A stretch of DNA of 36,539 bases, taken from Brevibacterium sp. ZH18 (GTDB lineage: Bacteria > Actinomycetota > Actinomycetes > Actinomycetales > Brevibacteriaceae). The DNA is taken from the NCBI RefSeq assembly GCF_022748595.1, contig NZ_JALDSX010000035.1, forward strand, positions 1 to 36,539, written 5' to 3'. The translations under genes and the position numbers were made by a program. The stretch's first letter is position 1. Every line of letters begins with the position of its first letter. Below, in pieces: positions 1 to 7,012 of the stretch. A model generated the notes under the pieces. The model was given only the letters and a program-made list of their open reading frames with translations. It was not told the origin of the DNA and ran no database searches.

Positions 1-21
1 CGCCCTTCGGGTTGCCGACGG

Positions 22-85
22 CCATGAGACGCCGACTGCCATGAGGCGCCGAGGCAGTGGCATGACGCCGAGGTGGTGGCATGAG
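22..85. repeat. Degenerate short tandem repeat upstream of rplJ
   Basis: Near-copies of a (C/G)CATGA(G)(A/G)CGCCGA unit start at about 22, 39 and 60, with a partial copy at 79. The copies differ by small insertions. No gene with a convincing start, ribosome-binding site and protein signature covers the first 280 bases, so this reads as non-coding spacer before the rplJ leader. Confidence 0.4.
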
Positions 86-163
86 TGTGCGGGGGAGAGA
101 TGTGGCGGGGGAGAGGTGTCGAAGGGGAGGGGAGGGGAGTGTGTCAGGCATCTCTGCCCACGA

Positions 164-194
164 TTGGACTTGATGCGCGGAACTTCGCTAGACT
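164..194 (+). promoter_or_regulatory. Candidate rplJL promoter
   Basis: TTGGAC (164-169) and TAGACT (189-194) lie upstream of the rplJ leader. The 19-nt spacer is longer than the 17-18 nt optimum, so the assignment is tentative. If correct, transcription starts near 201 and the rplJ mRNA has a leader of about 215 nt, enough to contain the attenuator structure at 283-374. Confidence 0.3.
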
Positions 195-282
195 TCAAAT
201 ACCCAAGACCGTCGGTCTCTGTGGGAAATCCAGAATTCGCAATCGGATGCTGGTGCTCACAGACGAAGACTCCATCGGAGTG

Positions 283-374
283 ACCTGCGCAGGTGAGCAC
301 GAGATTCTTCCGATGAGTTCCTATGATCTCATCATTCGAAGCGTTTCACGCACACCTGCGTGGAGCGCTTTTTT
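283..374 (+). promoter_or_regulatory. L10-leader-type regulatory RNA region of rplJL
   Basis: Three competing helices are visible. A hairpin pairs GATGAG (312-317) with CTCATC (328-333). A long-range stem pairs CGCAGGTG (288-295) with CACCTGCG (353-360). The third is a 14-bp terminator hairpin at 339-370. The long-range stem uses 353-360, which are also the loop and 3' arm of the terminator, so the two cannot form together. The 12-nt palindrome at 283-294 is a further pairing option. L10(L12)4 autoregulation through an rplJ leader is established in other bacteria, including attenuation in Bacillus subtilis. Assigning this leader to that class is inference from position and structure. Confidence 0.65.
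339..374 (+). terminator. Intrinsic terminator (attenuator) in the rplJ leader
   Basis: Bases 339-352 pair with 357-370 as an uninterrupted 14-bp stem (two G-U wobbles) closed by a CACC loop. TTTT (371-374) follows directly. It ends 41 nt before the rplJ start codon, inside the leader, so read-through must be regulated for the operon to be expressed. Confidence 0.8.
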
Positions 375-415
375 GGTGTTGGGATGCGACCGGCGACTGT
401 ACGAAAGGAACTACC

Positions 416-949
416 ATGGCGAGGCCAGACAAGGCAGCCGCAGTAGAGGAGCTCAAACAGCAGTTTGAGAACTCCGACGCTGTGTTGCTGACCGAGTACC
501 GCGGTCTCACCGTTGCGCAGATGAAAGATCTGCGCGTTTCACTCGGTGAGAACGTCAGCTACGCCGTGGTAAAGAATACGCTCACTGCTATTGCAGCCAA
601 AGAAGCCGGAATCAACGACCTCGATGAGTTCCTTAAGGGACCCACCGCGATCGCATTCGTCAACGGTGAACCACCAGAGGCTGCAAAGGCATTGCGTAAC
701 TTTGCCAAGGCGAATTCTCAGCTCGTATTGAAGGGCGGCTACTGGGATGGTGCCGTCCTCAGTGCTGAGAATGTCAACAAACTCGCCGACCTTGAACCAC
801 GCGAGGTTCTGCTTGCAAAGGCAGCCGGCGCAATGAAGGCAAGCCTCCACCAGGCGGCTTACCTGTTCACTGCTCCGATGGTCAAGGCCGTGCGCACCGT
901 CGACGCTCTCCGCGAGAAGCAGGACAACGCTCCTGCTTCAGACGCCTGA
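416..949 (+). CDS. rplJ: 50S ribosomal protein L10
   Basis: This 177-residue protein matches the L10 family. L10 is the stalk base of the large subunit; it binds 23S rRNA and carries the L7/L12 dimers that recruit translational GTPases. The N-terminal rRNA-binding part contains the typical motif around LLTEYRGLTVAQ, and the C-terminal helix that holds L7/L12 follows. The ATG at 416 is chosen because AAAGGA lies at 404-409 and the protein then starts MARPDK as in relatives. The same frame is open upstream to 323, but that part runs through the attenuator and looks like RNA structure, not protein. rplL follows after 57 nt. Expression is probably controlled by the terminator at 339-374. Confidence 0.97.
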   Translation: MARPDKAAAVEELKQQFENSDAVLLTEYRGLTVAQMKDLRVSLGENVSYAVVKNTLTAIAAKEAGINDLDEFLKGPTAIAFVNGEPPEAAKALRNFAKANSQLVLKGGYWDGAVLSAENVNKLADLEPREVLLAKAAGAMKASLHQAAYLFTAPMVKAVRTVDALREKQDNAPASDA

Positions 950-1006
950 GCATCACCCCATAAACCCGGTCACTCAATGTGACCACCACAGGAAGGACTG
1001 GCCACC

Positions 1007-1387
1007 ATGGCTAAGCTCACCCCCGAAGAGCTCATCGAAGGTTTCAAAGAGCTCACCCTGATCGAACTCTCCGACTTCGTCAAGAAGTTCGAAGAGGTCT
1101 TCGAAGTTGAAGCTGCTGCTCCTGCCGCTGCTGTTGCTGCTGCTCCTGCCGCTGCTGCAGAGGCTGCTGAAGAGCAGACCGAATTCGACGTTGTGCTCGA
1201 ATCGGCCGGCGAGAAGAAGGTTCCCGTCATCAAGGAAGTTCGTGGGCTCACCTCCCTCGGACTGAAGGAAGCCAAGGACCTCGTCGACAGCGCTCCTAAG
1301 GCCGTCCTCGAAGGCGTGTCCAAGGATGCAGCCGAAAAGGCCAAGGAAACCCTCGAAGGCGCCGGCGCGACCGTCACCCTCAAGTGA
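1007..1387 (+). CDS. rplL: 50S ribosomal protein L7/L12
   Basis: This 126-residue acidic protein is L7/L12, the mobile stalk protein present in several copies per ribosome that recruits EF-Tu, EF-G and other factors. The N-terminal dimerisation domain (about 1-33) is followed by an Ala/Pro-rich flexible hinge (about 37-58). The globular factor-binding domain comes last, with the conserved [22 protein letters not shown] segment type. The ATG at 1007 has the strong ribosome-binding sequence AGGAAGGA about 12 nt upstream. It is the second gene of the rplJL operon and is followed by two hairpins at 1395-1456. Confidence 0.98.
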   Translation: MAKLTPEELIEGFKELTLIELSDFVKKFEEVFEVEAAAPAAAVAAAPAAAAEAAEEQTEFDVVLESAGEKKVPVIKEVRGLTSLGLKEAKDLVDSAPKAVLEGVSKDAAEKAKETLEGAGATVTLK

Positions 1388-1394
1388 TTCCAGT

Positions 1395-1456
1395 GGCAGC
1401 AGCCTGACTGCTGCCGCAGCGAAGAACCCCACAGCATATGCCGTGGGGTTCTTCGC
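1395..1456 (+). terminator. Tandem hairpins ending rplJL
   Basis: The first hairpin pairs GGCAGCAG (1395-1402) with CTGCTGCC (1408-1415). The second is a perfect 14-bp stem between 1419-1432 and 1443-1456 with a 10-nt loop. No long T-run follows, which is common for actinobacterial terminators. Position directly after rplL supports termination. Confidence 0.75.
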
Positions 1457-1460
1457 ATCT

Positions 1461-1495
1461 GTTGTGCCTGCGCAAGGGACAAGTTGTGCCTGCGC
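1461..1495. repeat. 13-bp direct repeat with 22-bp period, operator-like
   Basis: GTTGTGCCTGCGC occurs perfectly at 1461-1473 and 1483-1495, so the copies lie about two helical turns apart. TTGTGCC (1462-1468) and GGGACAA (1476-1482) also form an imperfect palindrome with 7-nt spacing. The element lies about 125 bp upstream of the membrane-protein cassette. A protein-binding site is possible, but no regulator is identified. Confidence 0.45.
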
Positions 1496-1619
1496 TGTGG
1501 AGAAGGGCGTGTCGGAGGCGGATGCGCAGACCTCGAAGCGGCTGGAACAGGGCGAGATGTTGCTGATCGGGAACAGTCGCCGGTTATGGGAGAGTCCGCG
1601 GACGTATTAACCTTGTGAG

Positions 1620-2894
1620 GTGCCTGAGAAGACGGATCTCCAGAGCGAACTGCTGCGCAGCCTCCGTACCCGGATGAGGGACGGATGGGACCGCGACCCG
1701 CTCTTCATCGACCCGTCTGTCGAACCAGGCTTGACCCCGAATCAGAAGACCGGTCTCCGTCGAGCCTCGGACGAAGCGTCCACATCAGGTATTCCCCATT
1801 TCATTGCGATCGTGCCGGGCCTGTCGAATTCGGAGCCCGAGGAGGCCGGCTGGCCGCGCTTCACCGCCGATTTCGCATACTCGATGTTCGAGAGTGCCGG
1901 GGCCGAACAGATCATCGTGATCTTCTCCGAAGCAGAGTACTCGGCGTCGACCTTCGCCTACATCGTCGACGACAGCGGACCGACGATCCCGCAAGGTTCT
2001 GATCGACTGCAGCGGTCGAAGACCAAACGCTACCTCCCCGTCGAACTGGCAGTGCCCTACCATCTGAGTCTTCTCATTGCGACGGTGAAGGGAACTGACC
2101 CGCCACCGCTGCCGGACTTCGACCCACGTAACGGCAAGCCGGAAGACGAAGACTACATCGAGTCCAGCGGGCTCGACTACGAGGGTGACCCGGATGGGTT
2201 CGTCTTCAAGGCGACGGCAGCGGCGGCAATCGGGCTGACCGCATGGGTGCTCCTGCGGCGGAACAAGTACTCCTGGCGGAGCAGTCTCACCTGGAGCCCC
2301 GAGCTCGTGAAGCGACGCCGACTGCCTCAGGCTGTCGAAGCCGCCTCCCGTGCGCTTCCTGACCCAGCAGTCCCGAACGAGACGAACTGGGCACTCCACG
2401 ACCGTGGGCGACGGGTCCAAGAGGCGATCTCCGCGATCGTTCAGGCTCACCCCGACTGGGCCAGTGACCGAGACTTTTCACATCGTCACGCAATCGCGGC
2501 ACTGGTCGAAACGGATCGTTGGGTGCGGGCAAAGCTACGACAGACTGCGAAGTCGAAGAAGAACCAGACGCAGGACGAGAAGAGGAAGGCGAACGAGGAG
2601 CCGCGCTTCTGCTTCTTCTTCCCAATCCACACCGACGCGATCACGTCTTTCGTCTGGAAGCAGGCGAAGACCAGCCTAACGATCGACATCTGCACCGCCT
2701 GCCGTTCGGACCTCAACACCGGACACGAACCAGAGTGCCTGATGGTGCCGAAGAATCCAGAGGCGAAGAGGGCACGACCCGTACCGTACTATCTGCGCGA
2801 TGACGCCTACGCAGCTTCGGGCTTCGGAAGTTTCGCGGCTCTCGAGGATTCGATCCTCGCGGCGTCGGCGAAGGCAGAGAGTGGACGACGATGA
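1620..2894 (+). CDS. Membrane protein with TPM-like N-domain and putative zinc-binding C-domain
   Basis: I do not recognise a named family for this 424-residue protein. Residues 1-160 form an alpha/beta domain with the motif DPLFID (26-31) and a strand FIAIVP, resembling TPM-type folds. One hydrophobic segment (about 195-212) is followed by Arg/Lys, which predicts the N-domain outside and the C-domain inside. There is no signal peptide. The C-terminal part has a Lys/Glu-rich stretch (about 306-328), then C331-x5-H337, C358-x2-C361 and C373, a likely metal site. It ends with an SGFG segment also seen in the third cassette protein. The GTG at 1620 is forced by an in-frame TAA at 1608, but its ribosome-binding site is poor. 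TATTAA (1605-1610) could instead give a near-leaderless mRNA. The next gene overlaps by ATGA. Confidence 0.75.
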   Translation: MPEKTDLQSELLRSLRTRMRDGWDRDPLFIDPSVEPGLTPNQKTGLRRASDEASTSGIPHFIAIVPGLSNSEPEEAGWPRFTADFAYSMFESAGAEQIIVIFSEAEYSASTFAYIVDDSGPTIPQGSDRLQRSKTKRYLPVELAVPYHLSLLIATVKGTDPPPLPDFDPRNGKPEDEDYIESSGLDYEGDPDGFVFKATAAAAIGLTAWVLLRRNKYSWRSSLTWSPELVKRRRLPQAVEAASRALPDPAVPNETNWALHDRGRRVQEAISAIVQAHPDWASDRDFSHRHAIAALVETDRWVRAKLRQTAKSKKNQTQDEKRKANEEPRFCFFFPIHTDAITSFVWKQAKTSLTIDICTACRSDLNTGHEPECLMVPKNPEAKRARPVPYYLRDDAYAASGFGSFAALEDSILAASAKAESGRR

Positions 2895-3694
2895 GTACCT
2901 GGACTAGAACGCTCATCGCCGTCATCATCTTCTGTGCAATCGGGGCAGGGGCGACCATGATCAGCATCGCCAGGTTCGACGACGCGAAGCAGGCTCGGAT
3001 CGCAGCGGAGAACAGTGACGAGATCACAGTCGACTCGGTTTACGACGACCGCATCAAGAGCGGACTCGACCCGAACTACGATCGCACACCCTACCGAGCC
3101 TTGGCCAAGGAACTCGAGTCTGATCCCGTCCACGTCGACGACTATCTGGCCTTCGACGTCGATGACGCCGGTCTCGCCGCGATCCGCAGCGAGATCAAGG
3201 GCCTCGACTCTCCAATCTATGTGGCATTCCTCAACCACACCATGCTCGACGACACGGATGCGCGCATGGACCTCAAAGCCGCACGGATCGCCCGTGAACT
3301 CGATGTCGATTCCGCAAGCGTGCTCGTCATCAGCCCCATCAGCCAGGGTGTCGGTTCACACGGCAGCGGACGGGACCTGCGCGAAGTTCCTCAGTCGGAT
3401 CCCGATGACACGCTGACCTCGACAGGCCTGAGGTGGGTTCGGATATTGAAGAATTCGGAGCCGAATGTCGACAGCCCCGATGATGACCTTGTGGCCGAGG
3501 ACCGTTCGGAGGATTCACGCGAACTCTCATACTCGACGACCTCAGCCGTCTCCGCGGCCGTCTTCGGCCTCGTCGTCGGTGCAGCCATCGCTGCCATCGG
3601 TGTCGCAGTCCTCGGTTATGTCCGCCGTCAGAACGAGATCCCCGATACTTCGGCGAACCGAAAATCCGTCAATCACCGGAACCGAAGGAAATGA
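2891..3694 (+). CDS. Membrane protein with TPM-like extracytoplasmic domain, two TM segments
   Basis: This 267-residue hypothetical protein has transmembrane segments at about 7-27 and 218-243. That places residues 28-217 outside and both ends inside (RRQ follows the second segment). The outer domain repeats the cassette motif as DPVHVD (78-83), followed by a helix and the strand PIYVAFLN. It is related to the N-domains of its two neighbours, but it lacks their C-terminal Cys/His domain. Its ATG overlaps the upstream stop and its own stop overlaps the next ATG (ATGA both times), so the three genes are translationally coupled and probably act as one unit. Function is unknown; an envelope-located complex is an inference. 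Confidence 0.75.
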   Translation: MSTWTRTLIAVIIFCAIGAGATMISIARFDDAKQARIAAENSDEITVDSVYDDRIKSGLDPNYDRTPYRALAKELESDPVHVDDYLAFDVDDAGLAAIRSEIKGLDSPIYVAFLNHTMLDDTDARMDLKAARIARELDVDSASVLVISPISQGVGSHGSGRDLREVPQSDPDDTLTSTGLRWVRILKNSEPNVDSPDDDLVAEDRSEDSRELSYSTTSAVSAAVFGLVVGAAIAAIGVAVLGYVRRQNEIPDTSANRKSVNHRNRRK

Positions 3695-4854
3695 CCGTGG
3701 ACGCACATCAGATCGCCGAATCGCTCAAGGCTGATCCCTTCTATGTCGATCAGTCGGCCGCAGGCACCCTCGACACCCGACTCTTCGACAAGGCCAAGAC
3801 CACAGCACAGGGGCTGGACTTCAAGGTCTATGTCATCGCCGTTGACGACAAAGCAGTCGACCTCGACCTGCTCCGGGAAGTGGCCGCCGACCACGGAGGG
3901 CAGGGAACCTTCATCATGGTCAGCAATACGAGCGATCTGTACACCGAGGTGAAGCTCGAGGACGATCATGATCTCGCGATGCAGGTCATGGATCAGAACT
4001 CCATCGCCCATTCGCAGTGGAATGTCGAAACGCCGTCGATGTCGAAGCTGAACAAGCTCCTCAACCTCTACGCCGATCCACAGACGCGCACCGAGTCGGG
4101 CGAATCGACCACCGGGCAGGAGGCGCCCGGAAGCGACTTCGCCGAGGACAGCAACTCGGGGAGCTTCTCTCCGATGTTCCTCGGGGGAGCGGTCCTCGTG
4201 CTCGCGCTCGTCATCGCCGGGCTCTACCTGGCCCGCACGATCAAGGGGAGCATGACGGAGAGGCGCAGACACCGCGAATTCCGGTTGCCCAGCAAACTGC
4301 TCGACCGGGTCGACACCCTGCAGCGGGAGTCACTGCGAGACGACATCAACGACGACACGAACCGGATCGCGGAGAAGATCGATCATCTCCAGACCCAAAA
4401 TCTCGACGAAGCCCAAGCTGCCAAGGTTGCGAAGGCACTCGACGCGTACCAGATCTCCCGCCGGATCGTTGATGACAAGGACTCCGAACGCATCGATCTC
4501 GCCGGAGCTATGGTCCTGCTGCGGCAGGCGGGTCGAGAGATCGCCGAGGTGGGGGCAGGTAAGACCAAGAAGTCCGGGACGCGGGGGCGCAGCAAGCTCC
4601 CGCAGAGTCTGTGCACGATCAATCCCCTACACGGAGAGGCGCAGTCGACGACCCGCCTCGATGCGGATGGCTCCGGAGTGCGGGTTCCCGTGTGCGGCAG
4701 CTGCCAGCACGATCGGCAGGCCGGGAACCAACTGCAGTGGATCTTCGATGGGGACAAACCCTACGTCGAGGGAACGAGCATCTGGGCGACAACCCTGTTC
4801 GGAGCCATCGGCGGAGATCTTGTCGCCGCGCTCCACCGGCAGGGTCAAGCCTGA
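3691..4854 (+). CDS. Membrane protein with TPM-like N-domain and putative zinc-binding C-domain
   Basis: This is a 387-residue protein with the same plan as the first cassette gene. The N-domain has DPFYVD (15-20) and the strand VYVIAVDD. One transmembrane segment lies at about 161-182, followed by a strongly basic stretch (cytoplasmic side). A helical region (about 200-285) precedes a C-domain with C308-x5-H314 and C335-x2-C338. The end, around TTLFGAIGGDL, parallels the SGFG end of the first protein. The C-x5-H ... C-x2-C pattern is shared exactly, which supports a common metal-binding module. The ATG at 3691 overlaps the preceding stop. The gene converges on the hydrolase gene with only 12 nt between them. 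Function is unknown. Confidence 0.75.
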   Translation: MTVDAHQIAESLKADPFYVDQSAAGTLDTRLFDKAKTTAQGLDFKVYVIAVDDKAVDLDLLREVAADHGGQGTFIMVSNTSDLYTEVKLEDDHDLAMQVMDQNSIAHSQWNVETPSMSKLNKLLNLYADPQTRTESGESTTGQEAPGSDFAEDSNSGSFSPMFLGGAVLVLALVIAGLYLARTIKGSMTERRRHREFRLPSKLLDRVDTLQRESLRDDINDDTNRIAEKIDHLQTQNLDEAQAAKVAKALDAYQISRRIVDDKDSERIDLAGAMVLLRQAGREIAEVGAGKTKKSGTRGRSKLPQSLCTINPLHGEAQSTTRLDADGSGVRVPVCGSCQHDRQAGNQLQWIFDGDKPYVEGTSIWATTLFGAIGGDLVAALHRQGQA

Positions 4855-4866
4855 CGACTCGAAGAC

Positions 4867-5670
4867 TCAGCTGCCTGCGATCGTGATCTCGCGAGGGAGG
4901 GTCCGGTCGTAGTCACCGGGCATCGTACGGGCGGGCAGAGCCACCTCGGCGTCGGCCTGGTTCATCCGCAGTCCATCGATATCCTCAAGCTGACGTTCAA
5001 CGAACTCCCGGTCTACGGGCACACCATGGCCGGGGATGAAGACCGTGGCCTCGGGAAACGCCAGTACAGTGCGCAGACTCCGCACCCACTCGCTCAGCGA
5101 GGCGTCGTTGCCCGCCTGAGGCGATGCGCCCTCCTCGACCAGGTCGCCGGTGAAGACGATGCCGAGATCGGGCAGGCGCACGACCAGATCGGCTGTGGAA
5201 TGCCCGCCCAGGACATGGAATTCGACCCGACAGTCGCCCAGGTCGATCTCGCCCACCTCGCCGGGGGAGCCGTCGACGGGGGAGACCTCGACGATCAGTG
5301 CGCTCGGATCCTCAGGCAGCTCCTCGGCGAATTCAGCGTTCTCGGGTGCGTTCCGGACTCCGTCGAGGGCGATCCACGAGGTGGCCTCCTGATCGGCGGC
5401 GAACGACTGCGAGGTGTAAAAGATTTCGACCCCGGCCGCAGCGAGCGTGCCATTGCCGAAGAAATGATCCCAATGGTCATGGGTGATGACGGCTTCGACA
5501 GGGTGGGGAGAGCCGACGAGCTCGGTACTCAGAGCCTGAGCCCGATGCAGAAGATGGGAAGCGACAGTGGGACACGGTCCCGAATCGATGATGAGGCTGC
5601 GCTCGCCTCCTGTGACGATTCCGCAGTTGACTGCGGCCGGATTCTGACTGAGAACACTCACTTTCGCCAT
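4867..5670 (-). CDS. Metallo-beta-lactamase-fold hydrolase
   Basis: This 267-residue protein carries the complete MBL-fold metal signature. The H-x-H-x-D-H motif is H64, H66, D68 and H69 (in HDHWDH). H157 follows in GGHS, the bridging Asp is D176 in FTGDLV, and H215 is in PGHG. These residues bind two metal ions, usually zinc, that activate water for hydrolysis. The family includes glyoxalase II-like thioesterases, lactonases and many uncharacterised enzymes, and the substrate cannot be read from sequence. The ATG at 5670 has no ribosome-binding site; a -10 box ends 6 nt before it, which points to a leaderless mRNA. It diverges from the GNAT gene. Confidence 0.88.
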   Translation of the reverse strand: MAKVSVLSQNPAAVNCGIVTGGERSLIIDSGPCPTVASHLLHRAQALSTELVGSPHPVEAVITHDHWDHFFGNGTLAAAGVEIFYTSQSFAADQEATSWIALDGVRNAPENAEFAEELPEDPSALIVEVSPVDGSPGEVGEIDLGDCRVEFHVLGGHSTADLVVRLPDLGIVFTGDLVEEGASPQAGNDASLSEWVRSLRTVLAFPEATVFIPGHGVPVDREFVERQLEDIDGLRMNQADAEVALPARTMPGDYDRTLPREITIAGS

Positions 5671-5676
5671 GAGAGC

Positions 5677-5705
5677 AGTCTAGAATGTCTGCCACAGGCT
5701 GTCAG
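5677..5705 (-). promoter_or_regulatory. Leaderless promoter of the MBL-fold hydrolase gene
   Basis: Reading the minus strand, CTGACA (5705-5700) is followed by exactly 17 nt and TAGACT (5682-5677). Six nt later comes the ATG (5670). The expected transcription start coincides with the A of the start codon, so the mRNA should be leaderless. On the plus strand, TAGAAT (5681-5686) overlaps and could serve as the -10 of the divergent GNAT gene, though I see no good matching -35. Confidence 0.65.
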
Positions 5706-5750
5706 GTTCCTGGTCCTCAGCCGTCGCAGACCTCACCGCGAAGGACGCAC

Positions 5751-6818
5751 ATGGAGATCACGCACATCCCGGCCGGGTCCCGCAGCGCTACCGACATCGA
5801 TGCGTTGTTGCCCGAAGTGCTCGACTTCGACACGCTCATCAACAGGGACTCGGGTCTGGGACAGGACTTCGATCCACTGCCCGGCGAAGTGCGCGGCCGG
5901 CTTCTGAACCCGGGCGAATACACGACCACCCAGACGTGGATCGGCCGCCTCGACGGGAAGATCGTCGCCTCGGGCATCGCCTACCTGAGTTTGCAGGACA
6001 ACCTCCACGTCGCCGATGTGTGGTGTGCAGTGGCTCCCGAGCACCGTCGTCGAGGCAGGGGCGCTGAGCTGCTCGAATCCATGGAAGTGAGTCTGCGCGC
6101 CGAAGGGCGCACACAGCTGACCAGCTACTGCGAGATTCCTCCCTCTGCACGTGATGCCGACCCCCGCGGTCCCAACCTCGCTGCCGAATCCGGAGCTGGC
6201 AGCCTGCCCGTTGATCTGCCGGGCGTGGCCTTTCTGATCCGGCACGGGTTCGACTTCAAACAGCTCGAACGCTGCTCGGTGGCACAGACCGCTACGGCGG
6301 CATCCCTTGCCCCCGGCGACAGCGTCGATCTCGACCCGGGATATTCGATCGAGACGTGGAACGGCCCGACGCCCGCGCACCGCCGTGAACAGATCGCCAT
6401 GCTGCACCAGAGGATGTCGACTGACACTCCGGGGTCCGCGGAATTCGGTGAGGAGGAGTCGTGGGACGCTGCGCGAGTGGCGGCGCTCGACGCCCAACGG
6501 GAGGCGAAGGGGGAGCGGCTGCATACGGCTCTGGCTCTACGGGGCGAATCTGCCGCCGGCTTCACCGAAGTCGCCCACTTCGACGACAGGCCGGAGATCG
6601 GCTGGCAGGGTTCGACTCTGGTTGCGAAGGACCACCGCGGGCACGGGCTCGGGGCGGCGCTGAAGATCGCGAATCACGTGGCACTGGGGGAGAGCTCTGA
6701 AGTGGAGCGGGTCTACACGTGGAATGCGGTGGAGAATTCGTGGATGCTGGCCATCAACGACGTAGCAGGATTCGCAACCTGGGCCTGGGTGGGGCTGTGG
6801 AAGAAACGCCTTGCATGA
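5751..6818 (+). CDS. Tandem-GNAT N-acetyltransferase
   Basis: This 355-residue protein has two Gcn5-related acetyltransferase domains. Each shows the acetyl-CoA pyrophosphate-binding motif A: VAPEHRRRGRGAELL at about 95-109 and VAKDHRGHGLGAALK at about 291-305. The second domain continues with an N-A-V-E-N ... M-L-A-I-N segment typical of these duplicated actinobacterial acetyltransferases. Mycothiol synthase (MshD) has the same two-domain plan, but no specific resemblance beyond that is claimed, and the acceptor is unknown. The frame is open from 5685; the ATG at 5751 is preferred because GAAGGA lies at 5740-5745 and the domain starts soon after. The gene stands alone, ending about 190 bp before rpoB. 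Confidence 0.85.
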   Translation: MEITHIPAGSRSATDIDALLPEVLDFDTLINRDSGLGQDFDPLPGEVRGRLLNPGEYTTTQTWIGRLDGKIVASGIAYLSLQDNLHVADVWCAVAPEHRRRGRGAELLESMEVSLRAEGRTQLTSYCEIPPSARDADPRGPNLAAESGAGSLPVDLPGVAFLIRHGFDFKQLERCSVAQTATAASLAPGDSVDLDPGYSIETWNGPTPAHRREQIAMLHQRMSTDTPGSAEFGEEESWDAARVAALDAQREAKGERLHTALALRGESAAGFTEVAHFDDRPEIGWQGSTLVAKDHRGHGLGAALKIANHVALGESSEVERVYTWNAVENSWMLAINDVAGFATWAWVGLWKKRLA

Positions 6819-6819
6819 C

Positions 6820-6848
6820 TTGACCGATTGCTATAAGCTTGATATTTG
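6820..6848 (+). promoter_or_regulatory. Candidate rpoBC promoter
   Basis: TTGACC (6820-6825), a 17-nt spacer and TATTTG (6843-6848) lie just after the GNAT stop. This would give an rpoB leader of about 160 nt. TTGCTC (6851-6856) with CATATA (6874-6879) is a weaker alternative. The rplL terminator and the intervening genes mean rpoBC needs its own promoter here. Confidence 0.45.
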
Positions 6849-7012
6849 CGTTGCTCTGCCTGTGGCGTGCCTTCATATAGCGGGGGGCACTTCAATTCCA
6901 CTCAAGTGAACCACGTTGTCGCCCGGTGTCGAAATCTGACACACCAGCGCCGCGAAGTCACTGGAAGTGGGGCATCGACGTATCAATTGGTGAAGCACTC
7001 GGAAGGATCCCA

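Noticed and set aside
41..415. Small reading frames upstream of rplJ
   Set aside because: They overlap the leader structure and low-complexity repeats, with no protein signature.
5298..5907. Plus-strand frames opposite the hydrolase gene
   Set aside because: They are complements of the MBL-fold gene, which has all its metal ligands.
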